NCBI GenBank assembly: GCA_963782495.1 | Contig: CAWAJU010000003.1 | Span: forward strand, 124,001 to 188,000 | Length of the DNA: 64,000 bases | Origin: DASQBT01 sp963782495 | GTDB lineage: Bacteria; Pseudomonadota; Gammaproteobacteria; Burkholderiales; Thiobacillaceae | Reading direction: 5' to 3' | Shown here: positions 7,610 to 16,116 of the stretch, in pieces | Position numbering within the stretch: the first letter of the stretch is position 1 | How the letters are laid out: each line of letters begins with the position of its first letter | Program-made: the position numbers and the translations under genes | Notes under the pieces: generated by a model | What the model was told of the DNA's origin: nothing | The model's input: only the letters and a program-made list of their open reading frames with translations | Databases searched by the model: none

Positions 7610-8590
7610 ATGTCTGCTACTCAGGATTTTCTCAAGCCGCGTATCGTCGAAGTGGATCGCATGTCGCCGCTTCATGCCAAGGTGACCATGGAGCCGTTCG
7701 AACGCGGCTATGGCCATACCCTCGGCAACGCGCTGCGCCGCATACTATTGTCGTCCATGACTGGCTACGCGCCTACGGAAGTCAAGATCACTGGCGTGGT
7801 GCATGAATACTCCACCATTGAGAGCGTGCAGGAAGATGTTGTCGACATCCTGCTCAATCTCAAGGGCGTCGCATTCAAACTGCATAACAAGGCTGCGGTG
7901 AATCTCAAACTCGCCAAAGAGGGCGAAGGCGTGGTGACCGCAGGTGACATTCAGATTCCGCATGACGTCGAAGTGCTGAATCCGGATCACATTATTGCCC
8001 ATCTGACCAAGGGTGGGAAACTGGAAATGGAAGTCCGCGTCGAAAGCGGTCGCGGTTACCAGCCCGTGCCTGCGCGCAAAGTTGATGCGGATTCACGCAC
8101 GGTCGGCTCCATCCTGGTGGATGCTTCCTTCAGTCCGGTGCGCCGGGTGGCGTATGCGGTGGAAAGCGCGCGGGTCGAGCAACGTACCGATCTGGATCGC
8201 TTGGTGATCGATATTGAAACCAACGGCGTGGTGGAGCCGGAGGAAGCGGTGCGCACTGCGGCGCGCATACTGGTGGATCAGTTGTCGGTGTTCGCCGATC
8301 TGAAAGGCACTGAAAGCAGTGCGGCCGCACCCAGCACGCCTCAGGTTGATCCCATCCTGCTGCGTCCGGTCGACGACCTCGAACTGACTGTCCGGTCCGC
8401 CAACTGTCTCAAGGCCGAAAATATTTATTACATCGGTGACCTGATCCAGCGCACCGAAACCGAATTGCTCAAGACGCCCAATTTGGGTCGCAAGTCTCTC
8501 AACGAGATCAAGGAAGTGCTGGCCTCGCGCGGTCTGGCATTGGGCATGAAACTGGAAAACTGGCCGCCGGCCGGGCTGGAAAAGGCCTGA
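7610..8590 (+). CDS. rpoA: RNA polymerase alpha subunit
   Basis: 326 residues. The N-terminal dimerisation domain carries RGYGHTLGNALRRILLSSM. A linker near residue 240 leads to the C-terminal domain (about 255-320), which contains LKAENIYYIGDLIQRTETELLKTPNLGRKSLNEIKE for UP-element and activator contact. A weak purine-rich AAGGAAAAAG precedes the ATG. Confidence 0.99.
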   Translation: MSATQDFLKPRIVEVDRMSPLHAKVTMEPFERGYGHTLGNALRRILLSSMTGYAPTEVKITGVVHEYSTIESVQEDVVDILLNLKGVAFKLHNKAAVNLKLAKEGEGVVTAGDIQIPHDVEVLNPDHIIAHLTKGGKLEMEVRVESGRGYQPVPARKVDADSRTVGSILVDASFSPVRRVAYAVESARVEQRTDLDRLVIDIETNGVVEPEEAVRTAARILVDQLSVFADLKGTESSAAAPSTPQVDPILLRPVDDLELTVRSANCLKAENIYYIGDLIQRTETELLKTPNLGRKSLNEIKEVLASRGLALGMKLENWPPAGLEKA

Positions 8591-8626
8591 ACGGCCGCAC
8601 ACGCATCAACCATAACAACAAGTGAG

Positions 8627-8646
8627 GGACGCCGTGGCAGGCGTCC
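8627..8646 (+). promoter_or_regulatory. Stem-loop between rpoA and rplQ
   Basis: GGACGCC (8627-8633) pairs perfectly with GGCGTCC (8640-8646) across a six-base loop in the 86-base gap between rpoA and rplQ. No T-run follows, so it is more likely an RNA processing or stability element than a terminator. Confidence 0.4.
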
Positions 8647-8676
8647 TATCCAAAGAATACTGAAAGGATTTACGCC

Positions 8677-9063
8677 ATGCGTCATCGTCAATCGAACCGC
8701 AAACTCAATCGCACGACCAGCCATAGGCTGGCCATGTTCCGCAATATGACCGTGTCGCTGCTGCGCCATGAGGCGATCAAGACCACCCTGCCAAAAGCCA
8801 AGGAATTGCGCCGCGTGGTGGAGCCCATCATCACGCTTGGCAAGTCGCCGAGCCTTGCCAATCGTCGTCTGGCTTTCGATCGCCTGCGCGATCGCGAGAT
8901 GGTGGCCAAGGTATTCGACGAACTGGGCCCGCGCTACGCCGCGCGTCCCGGCGGCTATCTGCGCATCCTCAAGTTCGGCTTCCGCGTCGGTGACAACGCG
9001 CCCATGGCGCTGGTGGAACTTGTTGATCGCCCCGACGCGTCCGAAGGCGTCGACGTTGAATAG
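8677..9063 (+). CDS. rplQ: 50S ribosomal protein bL17
   Basis: 128 residues starting MRHRQSNRKLNRTTSHRLAM, the canonical L17 N-terminus, with the LRRVVEPIITLGK and RPGGYLRILKFGFRVGDNAPMA blocks. bL17 lies near the peptide exit tunnel. AAAGGA precedes the ATG. Last gene of the alpha operon, directly followed by an intrinsic terminator. Confidence 0.98.
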   Translation: MRHRQSNRKLNRTTSHRLAMFRNMTVSLLRHEAIKTTLPKAKELRRVVEPIITLGKSPSLANRRLAFDRLRDREMVAKVFDELGPRYAARPGGYLRILKFGFRVGDNAPMALVELVDRPDASEGVDVE

Positions 9064-9088
9064 TTACAGGGCGGTCAAGGCAAGCGCG

Positions 9089-9114
9089 AAAAAGCCGGGT
9101 CAGCCCGGCTTTTT
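9089..9114 (+). terminator. Intrinsic terminator of the alpha operon
   Basis: A-tract, GCCGGG stem (9094-9099), TCAG loop, CCCGGC (9104-9109), then five T. Strong Rho-independent terminator 25 bases after the rplQ stop. The A-tract and T-tract also pair, extending the stem. Confidence 0.92.
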
Positions 9115-9181
9115 GCATTTCCGGACTTGCCAAATACGAGTGAACGCCCAATATTCATAACCAACCACAACGGAGACCCTG

Positions 9182-9916
9182 ATGATCGTACTTTTCACCG
9201 ACTTCGGCAGCCACGACCCGTATGTGGGCCAGGTCAAGGCGCGCTTGGCGCAGCATGCGCCTGATCAGCCGGTGGTTGATCTTTTGCATCAGGCACCGGA
9301 CTACAACGCCCATGCGGGTGCCCATCTGCTTGCCGCTTTTGCGCCAAGCTTTCCCCCTGGGGCGGTCTTTGTCTGCGTCATCGATCCCGGGGTGGGTACC
9401 GAGCGCGAGGGTGTGGTGGTCATGGCCGGCGGACACTGGTTTGTCGGGCCGGACAATGGCCTGCTCTCCATCGTGGCGGCGCGCAACTGCGACTCGCGCG
9501 TGTGGCGCATTCATTGGCGGCCCGACGCGCTTTCGGCGACGTTTCACGGGCGCGATCTATTTGCTGTTATCGCCGCCTGCATCGCCAAGGGAGAATTTCC
9601 TCAGGACAAGCTGGAGGACAAACCCAAGCTGCACGTGGAATTCGAGTCAGACGACCTTCCGCGCGTTATCTACATCGATCATTACGGCAATGCCTGGACC
9701 GGGATCCGCGCTGTTCTTTTGCCCAAGGCCACCCGCATCGTGGTGCGCAATGGTGAATTCCAACATGCCGAGTCCTTCGGCTTCGTCGGCAAGGGCGAGG
9801 GGTTCTGGTTCGTAAACAGCGTGGGACTGCTTGAGCTCGCGATCAATCGCGGCAATGCTGCCGAGAAGCTGGGTCTCAAGGTCGGCGATCTGGTCCAGGT
9901 TTTCAAGCCCAATTAG
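9182..9916 (+). CDS. SAM hydroxide adenosyltransferase (DUF62 family)
   Basis: 244 residues, full length. The family comprises S-adenosylmethionine hydrolases related to fluorinase and chlorinase. Most bacterial members split SAM to adenosine and methionine using an activated water. Visible family motifs are the N-terminal LFTDFGSHDPYVGQVK, the IDPGVGTERE segment (Asp and Arg of the catalytic triad) and FHGRDLF (His of the triad). The C-terminal beta-barrel domain begins near residue 150. GGAGA precedes the ATG. The gene stands alone, convergent with the glycerate kinase gene. Confidence 0.85.
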   Translation: MIVLFTDFGSHDPYVGQVKARLAQHAPDQPVVDLLHQAPDYNAHAGAHLLAAFAPSFPPGAVFVCVIDPGVGTEREGVVVMAGGHWFVGPDNGLLSIVAARNCDSRVWRIHWRPDALSATFHGRDLFAVIAACIAKGEFPQDKLEDKPKLHVEFESDDLPRVIYIDHYGNAWTGIRAVLLPKATRIVVRNGEFQHAESFGFVGKGEGFWFVNSVGLLELAINRGNAAEKLGLKVGDLVQVFKPN

Positions 9917-9929
9917 GGTCGCGCCAGGC

Positions 9930-11186
9930 TCACGCCAACAGGATTATCCGAAGATCGTTGACGTTGGTGTGCGTGGGGCCGGTCAAAACCAGGTCACCGA
10001 GGGCGTTAAAAAAGTCGTAAGCGTTATTACCCTGCAATGCGCCGTGAGCATCCAGACGCATGCGGTCTGCCCGAGAGAGACTGTCAGGCTGCCATACGGC
10101 ACCGGCATTGTCCTGGGTGCCGTCAATTCCGTCCGTATCGCTCGCCAGCGCCCAAACATTTTCCTCGTTTCCCAGCGACAGCCCCAGCGCAAGCAGGTAT
10201 TCGGTATTGCGGCCACCGCGCCCGCTGGCATTGCGCACGGTCACGGTGGTTTCGCCACCAGAGATTAGGGCGAATGGGCGCGCGTTGGTTTGCAGCGCCA
10301 GTCGCACAAGTTGGGCATGCGCTCGAGCTACCTCGCGCGCTTCGCCTTCGATTTCTCCCAGATTGATGAAAGTGACGCCGTGGCTTTGCAGAAAGGCGTG
10401 CGCGGCGGCAAGCGACGCACGGGCGCTGCCGATCACCAGGTTGCTGACATGGCCGAAACGGACATCGCCCGGCTTGGGGGTGTCCGGAACCTCGCCCCTT
10501 ATGCCGCGTTGCAGGTGCGCGGTCACAGCCTGGGGCGGAATGATTTCGTAGCGGGCGAGGATGGCAAGCGCGTCCGCGTAGCTGGATGGATCGGGCGCGC
10601 ACGGGCCGGAGGCGATGTCAGTGGGGTTGTCTCCCACCACGTCGGAAATGATCAGCGTGTGAACAGGTGCGGACGAAAGCGCGCCGACTTGCCCGCCCGA
10701 AAAGCGCGTCAGGTGTTTGCGCACCGTATTGATGTCCTGAATCGGCGCGCCACTTGCCAGCAGCGCCTTGGTGACCGCGCGCAGTTCCTTCAGCGTGACC
10801 CCTTCTGCCGGCAAGGCCAGCAGGCTCGATCCTCCGCCGGATAGCAGCACCAGCAGCAGATCCTCCGGCGTCAGCCGCTCCACCTCGTCCAGCATGCGCT
10901 GCGCCGCCTCGGCGCCACGGCCATCGGGGAGCGGATGGCTGGCCTCGATCACTTCAATGCGCCGGGTGGGGAGGCTGTGCCGGTAACGAGTCACCACCAG
11001 GCCGGACAAGGGTGTAGCAGGCGGCCAGTGGTCTTCGACCGCCTTGGCCATGGCGGCTGCTGCCTTGCCGCCCCCAATGACCAGGGTGCGGCCGGCCGGC
11101 GGGGCAGGCAGTCGAGGGGGGACAAGGGCCAGAGGGTTGGCCGCGTCGAGGGCGGCCATAAAGGCCGATAGCAACAGTTCGCGCAT
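9930..11186 (-). CDS. Glycerate 2-kinase (MOFRL/GckA family)
   Basis: 418 residues from the ATG at 11186. The family phosphorylates glycerate to 2-phosphoglycerate; members are sometimes annotated as hydroxypyruvate reductase TtuD. The N-terminal glycerate-kinase domain has VIGGGKAAAAMAKAVE and LLSGGGSSLLALPAEG; the C-terminal MOFRL domain ends in GPTHTNVNDLRI. An alternative ATG six codons upstream has a G-rich run directly against it, so the start is uncertain. The role would be in glyoxylate or photorespiratory glycerate salvage. It ends 13 bases from the convergent DUF62 gene. Confidence 0.85.
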   Translation of the reverse strand: MRELLLSAFMAALDAANPLALVPPRLPAPPAGRTLVIGGGKAAAAMAKAVEDHWPPATPLSGLVVTRYRHSLPTRRIEVIEASHPLPDGRGAEAAQRMLDEVERLTPEDLLLVLLSGGGSSLLALPAEGVTLKELRAVTKALLASGAPIQDINTVRKHLTRFSGGQVGALSSAPVHTLIISDVVGDNPTDIASGPCAPDPSSYADALAILARYEIIPPQAVTAHLQRGIRGEVPDTPKPGDVRFGHVSNLVIGSARASLAAAHAFLQSHGVTFINLGEIEGEAREVARAHAQLVRLALQTNARPFALISGGETTVTVRNASGRGGRNTEYLLALGLSLGNEENVWALASDTDGIDGTQDNAGAVWQPDSLSRADRMRLDAHGALQGNNAYDFFNALGDLVLTGPTHTNVNDLRIILLA

Positions 11187-11212
11187 GCCACGAATATAAA
11201 TCATTCCCCCCA

Positions 11213-11240
11213 TTGCGCCCGCCGGGATAGTATGTATAAT
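11213..11240 (+). promoter_or_regulatory. Promoter of hemP-bfd
   Basis: A perfect TATAAT (11235-11240) with TTGCGC (11213-11218) 16 bases upstream lies between the divergent glycerate kinase and hemP. The -10 is consensus, the -35 only half. It abuts the Fur box just downstream, so iron-bound Fur would block transcription start. Confidence 0.55.
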
Positions 11241-11259
11241 ACGAATCGTTATCATTAAC
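11241..11259 (+). promoter_or_regulatory. Fur box
   Basis: On the minus strand these 19 bases match the Fur consensus GATAATGATAATCATTATC at 13 of 19 positions, including an uninterrupted TAATGATAA core. It begins directly after the -10 box of the hemP promoter, the expected place for iron repression. Fur control of hemP is well established in other proteobacteria. Confidence 0.75.
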
Positions 11260-11277
11260 GTTATTGAACAGTCGACC

Positions 11278-11478
11278 ATGAAAAGAGGAGAAAACGCGAT
11301 CGGTCCTGCCGGTGAATCTTCAGAGGATGCTTCGGTGGCATTGCAGGATTCCGAGACAAGAGCCATTTCCAGCGCTGCGCTTTTTTGCGCGGGTAGAAAG
11401 GAACTGGTGATCGCCCACCAGGGCGAACAATATCGCCTGCGCCAGACCCGCAACGGCAAGCTGATCCTGACCAAATAA
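11278..11478 (+). CDS. hemP: Hemin uptake protein HemP
   Basis: 66 residues. The C-terminal half has the HemP signature, GRKELVIAHQGEQYRLRQTRNGKLILTK in two parts; the N-terminal 30 residues are low-complexity and variable. HemP is a small iron-regulated protein linked to haem uptake and to activation of haem receptor genes in some betaproteobacteria. It lies behind a Fur box and 10 bases before bfd. No haem transporter gene is adjacent. Confidence 0.88.
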   Translation: MKRGENAIGPAGESSEDASVALQDSETRAISSAALFCAGRKELVIAHQGEQYRLRQTRNGKLILTK

Positions 11479-11488
11479 GGCCGCAGCC

Positions 11489-11686
11489 ATGTATGTCTGC
11501 ATTTGCCAGAAGGTAACCGAGCGGGAGATCCATGAGGCCGTGGCCCAGGGCGCGTACCGCATGCGCGACCTGCGCAAGCAACTGGGCGTGAGTTCGCAGT
11601 GTGGAAAATGTGCGAGTTGCGCCAAGGCCGTGTTGCAGGAAGCGCGCGGGGCATGCGCGCAGGCATCCTGCATGCAGCCGGCCTGA
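11489..11686 (+). CDS. bfd: Bacterioferritin-associated ferredoxin
   Basis: 65 residues. The [2Fe-2S] ligands are Cys4, Cys6, Cys38 and Cys41 (MYVCICQ and QCGKC), with a further Cys44. Bfd reduces the mineral core of bacterioferritin so iron can be released. It is cotranscribed with hemP, so it should be induced under iron limitation. A bacterioferritin gene lies 4.4 kb downstream at 16117. Confidence 0.93.
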   Translation: MYVCICQKVTEREIHEAVAQGAYRMRDLRKQLGVSSQCGKCASCAKAVLQEARGACAQASCMQPA

Positions 11687-11863
11687 GGATCATTTCGAGA
11701 GAATGAATTCAGGCGCCAAGGTGCGAGGGCCGCAGAGGATTTCAATGATTAGCATCGCAGAGCGCCATATCAATTAGGCTGCACTGCAGTCCCGGTTTTA
11801 GCCAGCCAGCCCGCCTTTTCGGGCAAGCCAGCAAATATATGTTCTGACTTGTATGGGGTTGGC

Positions 11864-12112
11864 ATGAAACAAACGGCGCATGTTCTGACGGATCTGGAAA
11901 ATCAATCCGAATTGATGGCCGGAGCCATCTTCCACCTGCGCAACGTCATGCAATCCGGCTCGCGACGTTCATGCGCGGTCGCGTGCATGTTGTTCACCTG
12001 CCTGGCAGAAGACGAAGCGCTGGGCTCCCCTTTGTGTGAAGCGTGCAAAGGCCTGAGTGAATGTCTGGAATGCTTGACGGACTTGCACACCAGGGAAGGC
12101 GGCCCTCAATGA
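11864..12112 (+). CDS. Small cysteine-rich protein, unknown function
   Basis: 82 residues from the ATG at 11864, which has GGGG 8 bases upstream. An earlier in-frame ATG at 11849 lacks a ribosome site. Six cysteines lie in the C-terminal half, grouped as CAVAC, then C, then CEAC and CLEC, which could hold metal or form disulfides. No signal peptide is visible. The stop overlaps the peroxidase start by ATGA (12109-12112). That overlap is good evidence that the frame is real and works with the peroxidase. I do not recognise the family. Confidence 0.6.
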   Translation: MKQTAHVLTDLENQSELMAGAIFHLRNVMQSGSRRSCAVACMLFTCLAEDEALGSPLCEACKGLSECLECLTDLHTREGGPQ

Positions 12113-13332
12113 ACGTACCAAGGACAAGCCCGCCTTCCATTTCGGGTCAACCCATGTTTGCCCGGGCATACATATGCCTGTGTTTGGTATTGGCTTTGTC
12201 TGGCTGCGGTGGGGGAGGCGGCGATGGGACAGGTTCTGCTGCGGCCAACCAAGCAAACATGGAGCTTCTGGGCCAGAGGCTGTTTGAAGACACCAGTCTT
12301 TCAGAACCCGCTGGGCAGGCCTGTGCCAGCTGCCATGATGCTGCACACGTATTCACCGACCCCGATCAGGACAAGCCGACCTCAGAGGGAGTGCACCCCG
12401 GCTTGTTCGGCAAGCGCAATACACCCACCGCGTTGTACATGCAGTATTCGCCACCGTTCCATTATGACGACCAGGAAGAAACCTACGTCGGCGGACAATT
12501 CCTGGATGGACGCAGCTCCATGCTGGAAGATCAGGCTAAACAGCCTTTTCTCAACCCCATCGAAATGGCGAACCTCAACAAGCAGGTCGTAGTGGACAAG
12601 GTCCGCAACGCATCCTACGCCTCGCTTTTCAAGCAAGTGTTTGGCCCCGCATCGCTGGATGATGCCGATCAGGCATACAACCAGCTTGTCCAAGCCATCG
12701 CCGCCTTCGAGCGCACAAAGACTTTCGCGCCCTTCAGCTCCAAGTTCGACTACTTTCTGAGAGGCCAGGCACAACTGACTACCCAGGAGACGCGCGGCAT
12801 GGCGCTCTATACCGGCGCCAACAAAGGCAACTGCGCCGCCTGCCATCCAATTACGCCACTGGCCGATGGAACGCCGCCGCTGTTCACGGATTTCACCTAC
12901 GACAATCTGGGCGTGCCAAGGAACCCGGACAACCTCTTCTATACGCAGGGCATCGGCTTCAATCCAGATGGCTGGGACTTCGTCGACCTGGGACTGGGCG
13001 GCGCGCTGGGCATCGCGGAAGAGAACGGGAAGTTCAAGGTGCCCACCCTGCGTAACATCGCCATGACGGCCCCCTACATGCATAACGGCTATTTCACCGA
13101 TCTGCGCTCGGTCGTGAAATTCTACAACGACCGCGACATTGTCCCAAAATGCGTGAACGCGACCTGGACCCGGGACGTCGATGCGGTCAGCCAGAATTGT
13201 TGGCCCGAGGCGGAAGTGGCGACAACGGTTAACCATGATGAGCTGGGTCATCTCGGGCTGTCCAACCAGGAGATCGACGACATCGTCGCTTTTCTGAAGA
13301 CACTGACCGACGGCTGGAAACCGGGCTCCTGA
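12109..13332 (+). CDS. Diheme cytochrome c peroxidase / MauG-family lipoprotein
   Basis: 407 residues from the ATG in the ATGA overlap. Residues 16-33 form a lipoprotein signal with lipobox LSGC (Cys33), followed by a Gly-rich linker. Two haem c sites are visible: Cys72-Cys75-His76 and Cys242-Cys245-His246. The C-terminal half holds the VPTLRNIAMTAPYMHNG motif common to bacterial diheme peroxidases and MauG proteins. The family reduces hydrogen peroxide in the periplasm or carries out long-range oxidation. Lipid anchoring is less common than a soluble form. A start at 12154 is also possible. Confidence 0.88.
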   Translation: MNVPRTSPPSISGQPMFARAYICLCLVLALSGCGGGGGDGTGSAAANQANMELLGQRLFEDTSLSEPAGQACASCHDAAHVFTDPDQDKPTSEGVHPGLFGKRNTPTALYMQYSPPFHYDDQEETYVGGQFLDGRSSMLEDQAKQPFLNPIEMANLNKQVVVDKVRNASYASLFKQVFGPASLDDADQAYNQLVQAIAAFERTKTFAPFSSKFDYFLRGQAQLTTQETRGMALYTGANKGNCAACHPITPLADGTPPLFTDFTYDNLGVPRNPDNLFYTQGIGFNPDGWDFVDLGLGGALGIAEENGKFKVPTLRNIAMTAPYMHNGYFTDLRSVVKFYNDRDIVPKCVNATWTRDVDAVSQNCWPEAEVATTVNHDELGHLGLSNQEIDDIVAFLKTLTDGWKPGS

Positions 13333-13492
13333 GTGATGCCCTTTACCATTTGAAGACACCGGGTCTCGGCATCACGCTAGGCAACGGTCATTCCCTTTTG
13401 CTCCACGGCATTCATGAGCCTGCCTGGTGGCTTTCATTCACCGGCGGGCGCGCCAAACGCTTCTTCCACCACTTTGCTTTGGAGTTCGCACC

Positions 13493-14785
13493 ATGCAACA
13501 AAAGAAATTGCTTCTTCTCCTGACAGCTATCCTGTTTTCTCCATGTTCACAGGCGGATGACGCGGACCTGCGTGCGCGCATCGACCGCCTGGAAGCGGAA
13601 ATCCAGGCACTCAAGGCCGAGCTGAACCAGGTCAACTCGAAAGCCGAAGCGATCGCCAACCAACAGGAGGCGATCAGCAAGAATGCCAGCGCGTCTGCTC
13701 CCTCGACTGATTCGACGACAGCCGGTGGCGCGTTGACGGCGACCACGATCTACGGCTACGGCGAAATCAACTACAACCATCCGCGTGATTCGAGTCAGAC
13801 GCAGGCCGACTTGAGGCGTGCAGTGTTCGGCTTCGGCCATCGCTTCGACGACGAGACCCGATTCAATTCCGAATTCGAATTTGAGCACGCGGTGACTTCG
13901 CAGGACGACCAGGGCGAGGCCGAGGTTGAGCAGTTCTATATCGACCATCGCCTCGCGCAGAATGTGAATCTCAAGGCCGGCCTGTTCCTGATGCCGTTCG
14001 GCCTGTTGAATGAATCGCATGAGCCCACCCACTATTACGGGGTGGAGCGGAACTTCGTTGAGACTGCGATCATTCCCAGCACTTGGCGGGAAGGCGGTCT
14101 CGGAATCTATGGGTCGACCGACTTCGGCCTTGCCTGGGACGCGGGTGTGACCACGGGCTTTGATCTGTCGAAATGGGATGCGACTTCCAGCGAAGGCAGC
14201 GAATCACCGCTGGGTAGCGTGCACCAGGAGTTGCAACTGGCCAAGGCCAAGGACCTGGCAGCTTATGGCGCGCTCAACTGGCGCGGAACGCCTGGTCTCG
14301 TCGTCGGCACCAGCCTGTTCATGGGCAAGTCCGGACAAGGCGCGGCTGGCTCAATGGTTGAACACTCGCGCGTCACGCTGTGGGATGCCCATGCGCGCTG
14401 GTCCCCGGGCCGCTGGGACTTGTCGGGCGTGTATGCCAAAGGCACGATTTCCGATACGGCAAGTTTCAATTTGACAAACGCCTTCCAGCCCACGCCCATT
14501 CCCAAGGAGTTCTACGGTTGGTATGGGCAGGCCGCGTATCGCATTTGGGAGAAGGGGGATCAGTCCCTTACGCCCTTCGCGCGCTACGAGCGCTATAATA
14601 CCGCGAGCGCCTACGAGGCCCTGCCGGCGGGACTGACGCCTGATCCGCTGTCCACCGAAGCGGTCACCACCACCGGCGTCAATTACCAGCTCAATCCCGA
14701 TGTGGTGTTCAAAGCCGACTATCAAACCTTCCATGTTGACTCCACGCGCGATCGCTTCGACCTTGGCCTGGGGCTTACGTTTTAG
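13493..14785 (+). CDS. Outer-membrane porin with N-terminal coiled coil
   Basis: 430 residues from ATG 13493, with GGAG at 13481-13484; longer in-frame starts lack a ribosome site. Residues 1-20 are a signal peptide. Residues 23-60 form a heptad-rich coiled coil (LRARIDRLEAEIQALKAELNQ), as in trimeric periplasmic stalks. The rest is a beta-barrel ending in LGLGLTF with a terminal Phe. It resembles the phosphate-selective OprO/OprP class, but nothing here fixes the substrate. The flanking peroxidase and flavoprotein genes suggest a redox or metal role. Confidence 0.8.
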   Translation: MQQKKLLLLLTAILFSPCSQADDADLRARIDRLEAEIQALKAELNQVNSKAEAIANQQEAISKNASASAPSTDSTTAGGALTATTIYGYGEINYNHPRDSSQTQADLRRAVFGFGHRFDDETRFNSEFEFEHAVTSQDDQGEAEVEQFYIDHRLAQNVNLKAGLFLMPFGLLNESHEPTHYYGVERNFVETAIIPSTWREGGLGIYGSTDFGLAWDAGVTTGFDLSKWDATSSEGSESPLGSVHQELQLAKAKDLAAYGALNWRGTPGLVVGTSLFMGKSGQGAAGSMVEHSRVTLWDAHARWSPGRWDLSGVYAKGTISDTASFNLTNAFQPTPIPKEFYGWYGQAAYRIWEKGDQSLTPFARYERYNTASAYEALPAGLTPDPLSTEAVTTTGVNYQLNPDVVFKADYQTFHVDSTRDRFDLGLGLTF

Positions 14786-15278
14786 CCTGGCTTGCGCGAT
14801 GCTTCTTGCCGCATGCATTACCGCTTCCCTTGCCGACACCGTGTATCAGACGCGCGAGGATTTCCTGCGCGAACTGTTCGGCACGCCGCCGCCAGCCAAG
14901 GTAATCTGGCTCGACAACGCTGCACAGGACAAACTCAAGGGCGTTCTCGGACATCCGTATGGCCAGGCGCGGCTGCGCTACTGGCGCGTCGATGGCAGGA
15001 CGGCGTGGATCCTTGACGAGATCGGCAAGGAATATCCGATTACCGCCGCCTTTGTGGTGAAGAACGGGGAAATTGAACGGGCCCGTGTCCTGGTGTATCG
15101 CGAAACCCGAGGCATGGAAGTGCACTACCCCGCTTTTCTGCAGCAGTTCATCGGCGCCACCTTGCAGGATGGAAAACTTACCAAGTCTATCGACGGAATT
15201 TCCGGGGCGACGCTTTCGGTGCATTCAATGGAAAGAATGGCGCGCGCGGCGCTCGTGCTCGATACCCTGGCGCCGTGA
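14733..15278 (+). CDS. FMN-binding protein with predicted covalent flavin site
   Basis: 181 residues from ATG 14733, which overlaps the porin end by 53 bases. TTG 14763 or ATG 14799 are alternatives. The 14733 start leaves a hydrophobic signal region with a possible lipobox (LLAAC). Near the C-terminus DGISGAT (Asp154-Thr160) fits the D-x-x-S/T-G-A-T motif whose Thr is flavinylated by ApbE. That makes it a periplasmic FMN_bind-domain electron carrier. The stop overlaps the next start (TGATG), so it is coupled to the PepSY protein. Confidence 0.75.
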   Translation: MLTPRAIASTLAWGLRFSLACAMLLAACITASLADTVYQTREDFLRELFGTPPPAKVIWLDNAAQDKLKGVLGHPYGQARLRYWRVDGRTAWILDEIGKEYPITAAFVVKNGEIERARVLVYRETRGMEVHYPAFLQQFIGATLQDGKLTKSIDGISGATLSVHSMERMARAALVLDTLAP

Positions 15279-16045
15279 TGCAAAGCACCCAACCTCCATC
15301 GCATCGGCGGCGCATGATAGGCGTGCTGCTGCATCGCTGGCACCGCAGGATGGGTGCGGTCGCGGGGCTCTTTGTGCTGTGGCTGGCCGCGAGCGGCATC
15401 GCCCTCAACCACAGCGCAACCCTGGGTCTGGATCGCACGGAAATCAGCGCACCGTGGCTAATACGGCTATATGGGCTGCACCCGGTGATTCCGGACCGCG
15501 GATTTCGCTCAGCGAATCATTGGATGATCGGCACCGATGCCCGAACCGTGATTGATGGACGGCCGCTTGCCGCTGCATTGCCCGAGCCGCTAGGCTTGGT
15601 CGCCGCCAACGACCTGATGTTTGCAGCCGATGCCAGTTGCGTCACCGTGCTCGATGCTCAGGGTGAACTCGTGGATACGCTGCGCGGCAGTGATCTGCCC
15701 CTTTCCAGTATCCGCCGCATCGGCCAAGGCGATGGCGTCGTCGTGATTGCAGACCCGCAGGACCACCGCTTTGCCAGTCGTGATGGCCTGGACTGGGCGT
15801 CTTACAGCGGTGGCGTAAGCTGGGCAGCGAGCGAAGCACTGCCTGCGGCGATCAGAGCGCAGGCCGCCCCTTACCTGAGGCCCCAGCTGCCGCTCGAACG
15901 CATCCTGCTGGATGCACACAGTGGACGAATTGTCGGGCATTATGGACCGCTACTGGTCGATGCGGTTGGTGTGATATTCATGTTGATTGCCGCGAGTGGT
16001 CTCTGGATCTATCTGCGCAGGCGCTTGCGGGGCAGCCATCACTAG
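15278..16045 (+). CDS. PepSY-type membrane protein
   Basis: 255 residues from ATG 15278, or 256 from GTG 15275. One N-terminal helix (about 25-45, preceded by HRWHRRMG and followed by ALNH) and one C-terminal helix (about 222-245) flank a periplasmic domain of roughly 175 residues. This layout matches PepSY-associated membrane proteins, some of which are inner-membrane reductases with haem-binding histidines next to the helices. Coupled to the FMN-binding protein, it could pass electrons from the membrane to the flavin. Substrate unknown. Confidence 0.68.
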   Translation: MQSTQPPSHRRRMIGVLLHRWHRRMGAVAGLFVLWLAASGIALNHSATLGLDRTEISAPWLIRLYGLHPVIPDRGFRSANHWMIGTDARTVIDGRPLAAALPEPLGLVAANDLMFAADASCVTVLDAQGELVDTLRGSDLPLSSIRRIGQGDGVVVIADPQDHRFASRDGLDWASYSGGVSWAASEALPAAIRAQAAPYLRPQLPLERILLDAHSGRIVGHYGPLLVDAVGVIFMLIAASGLWIYLRRRLRGSHH

Positions 16046-16116
16046 TATGCCGCGGTCGGGGATCGGCAAGGCTCAGTCCCTTACGCTTGAGTTGCTTTCT
16101 AACACAGGAGAATTCC

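Noticed and set aside
12061..12108. Longer peroxidase start at 12061
   Set aside because: Would run 49 bases into the upstream gene and lacks a ribosome site; ATG 12109 in the ATGA overlap fits better.
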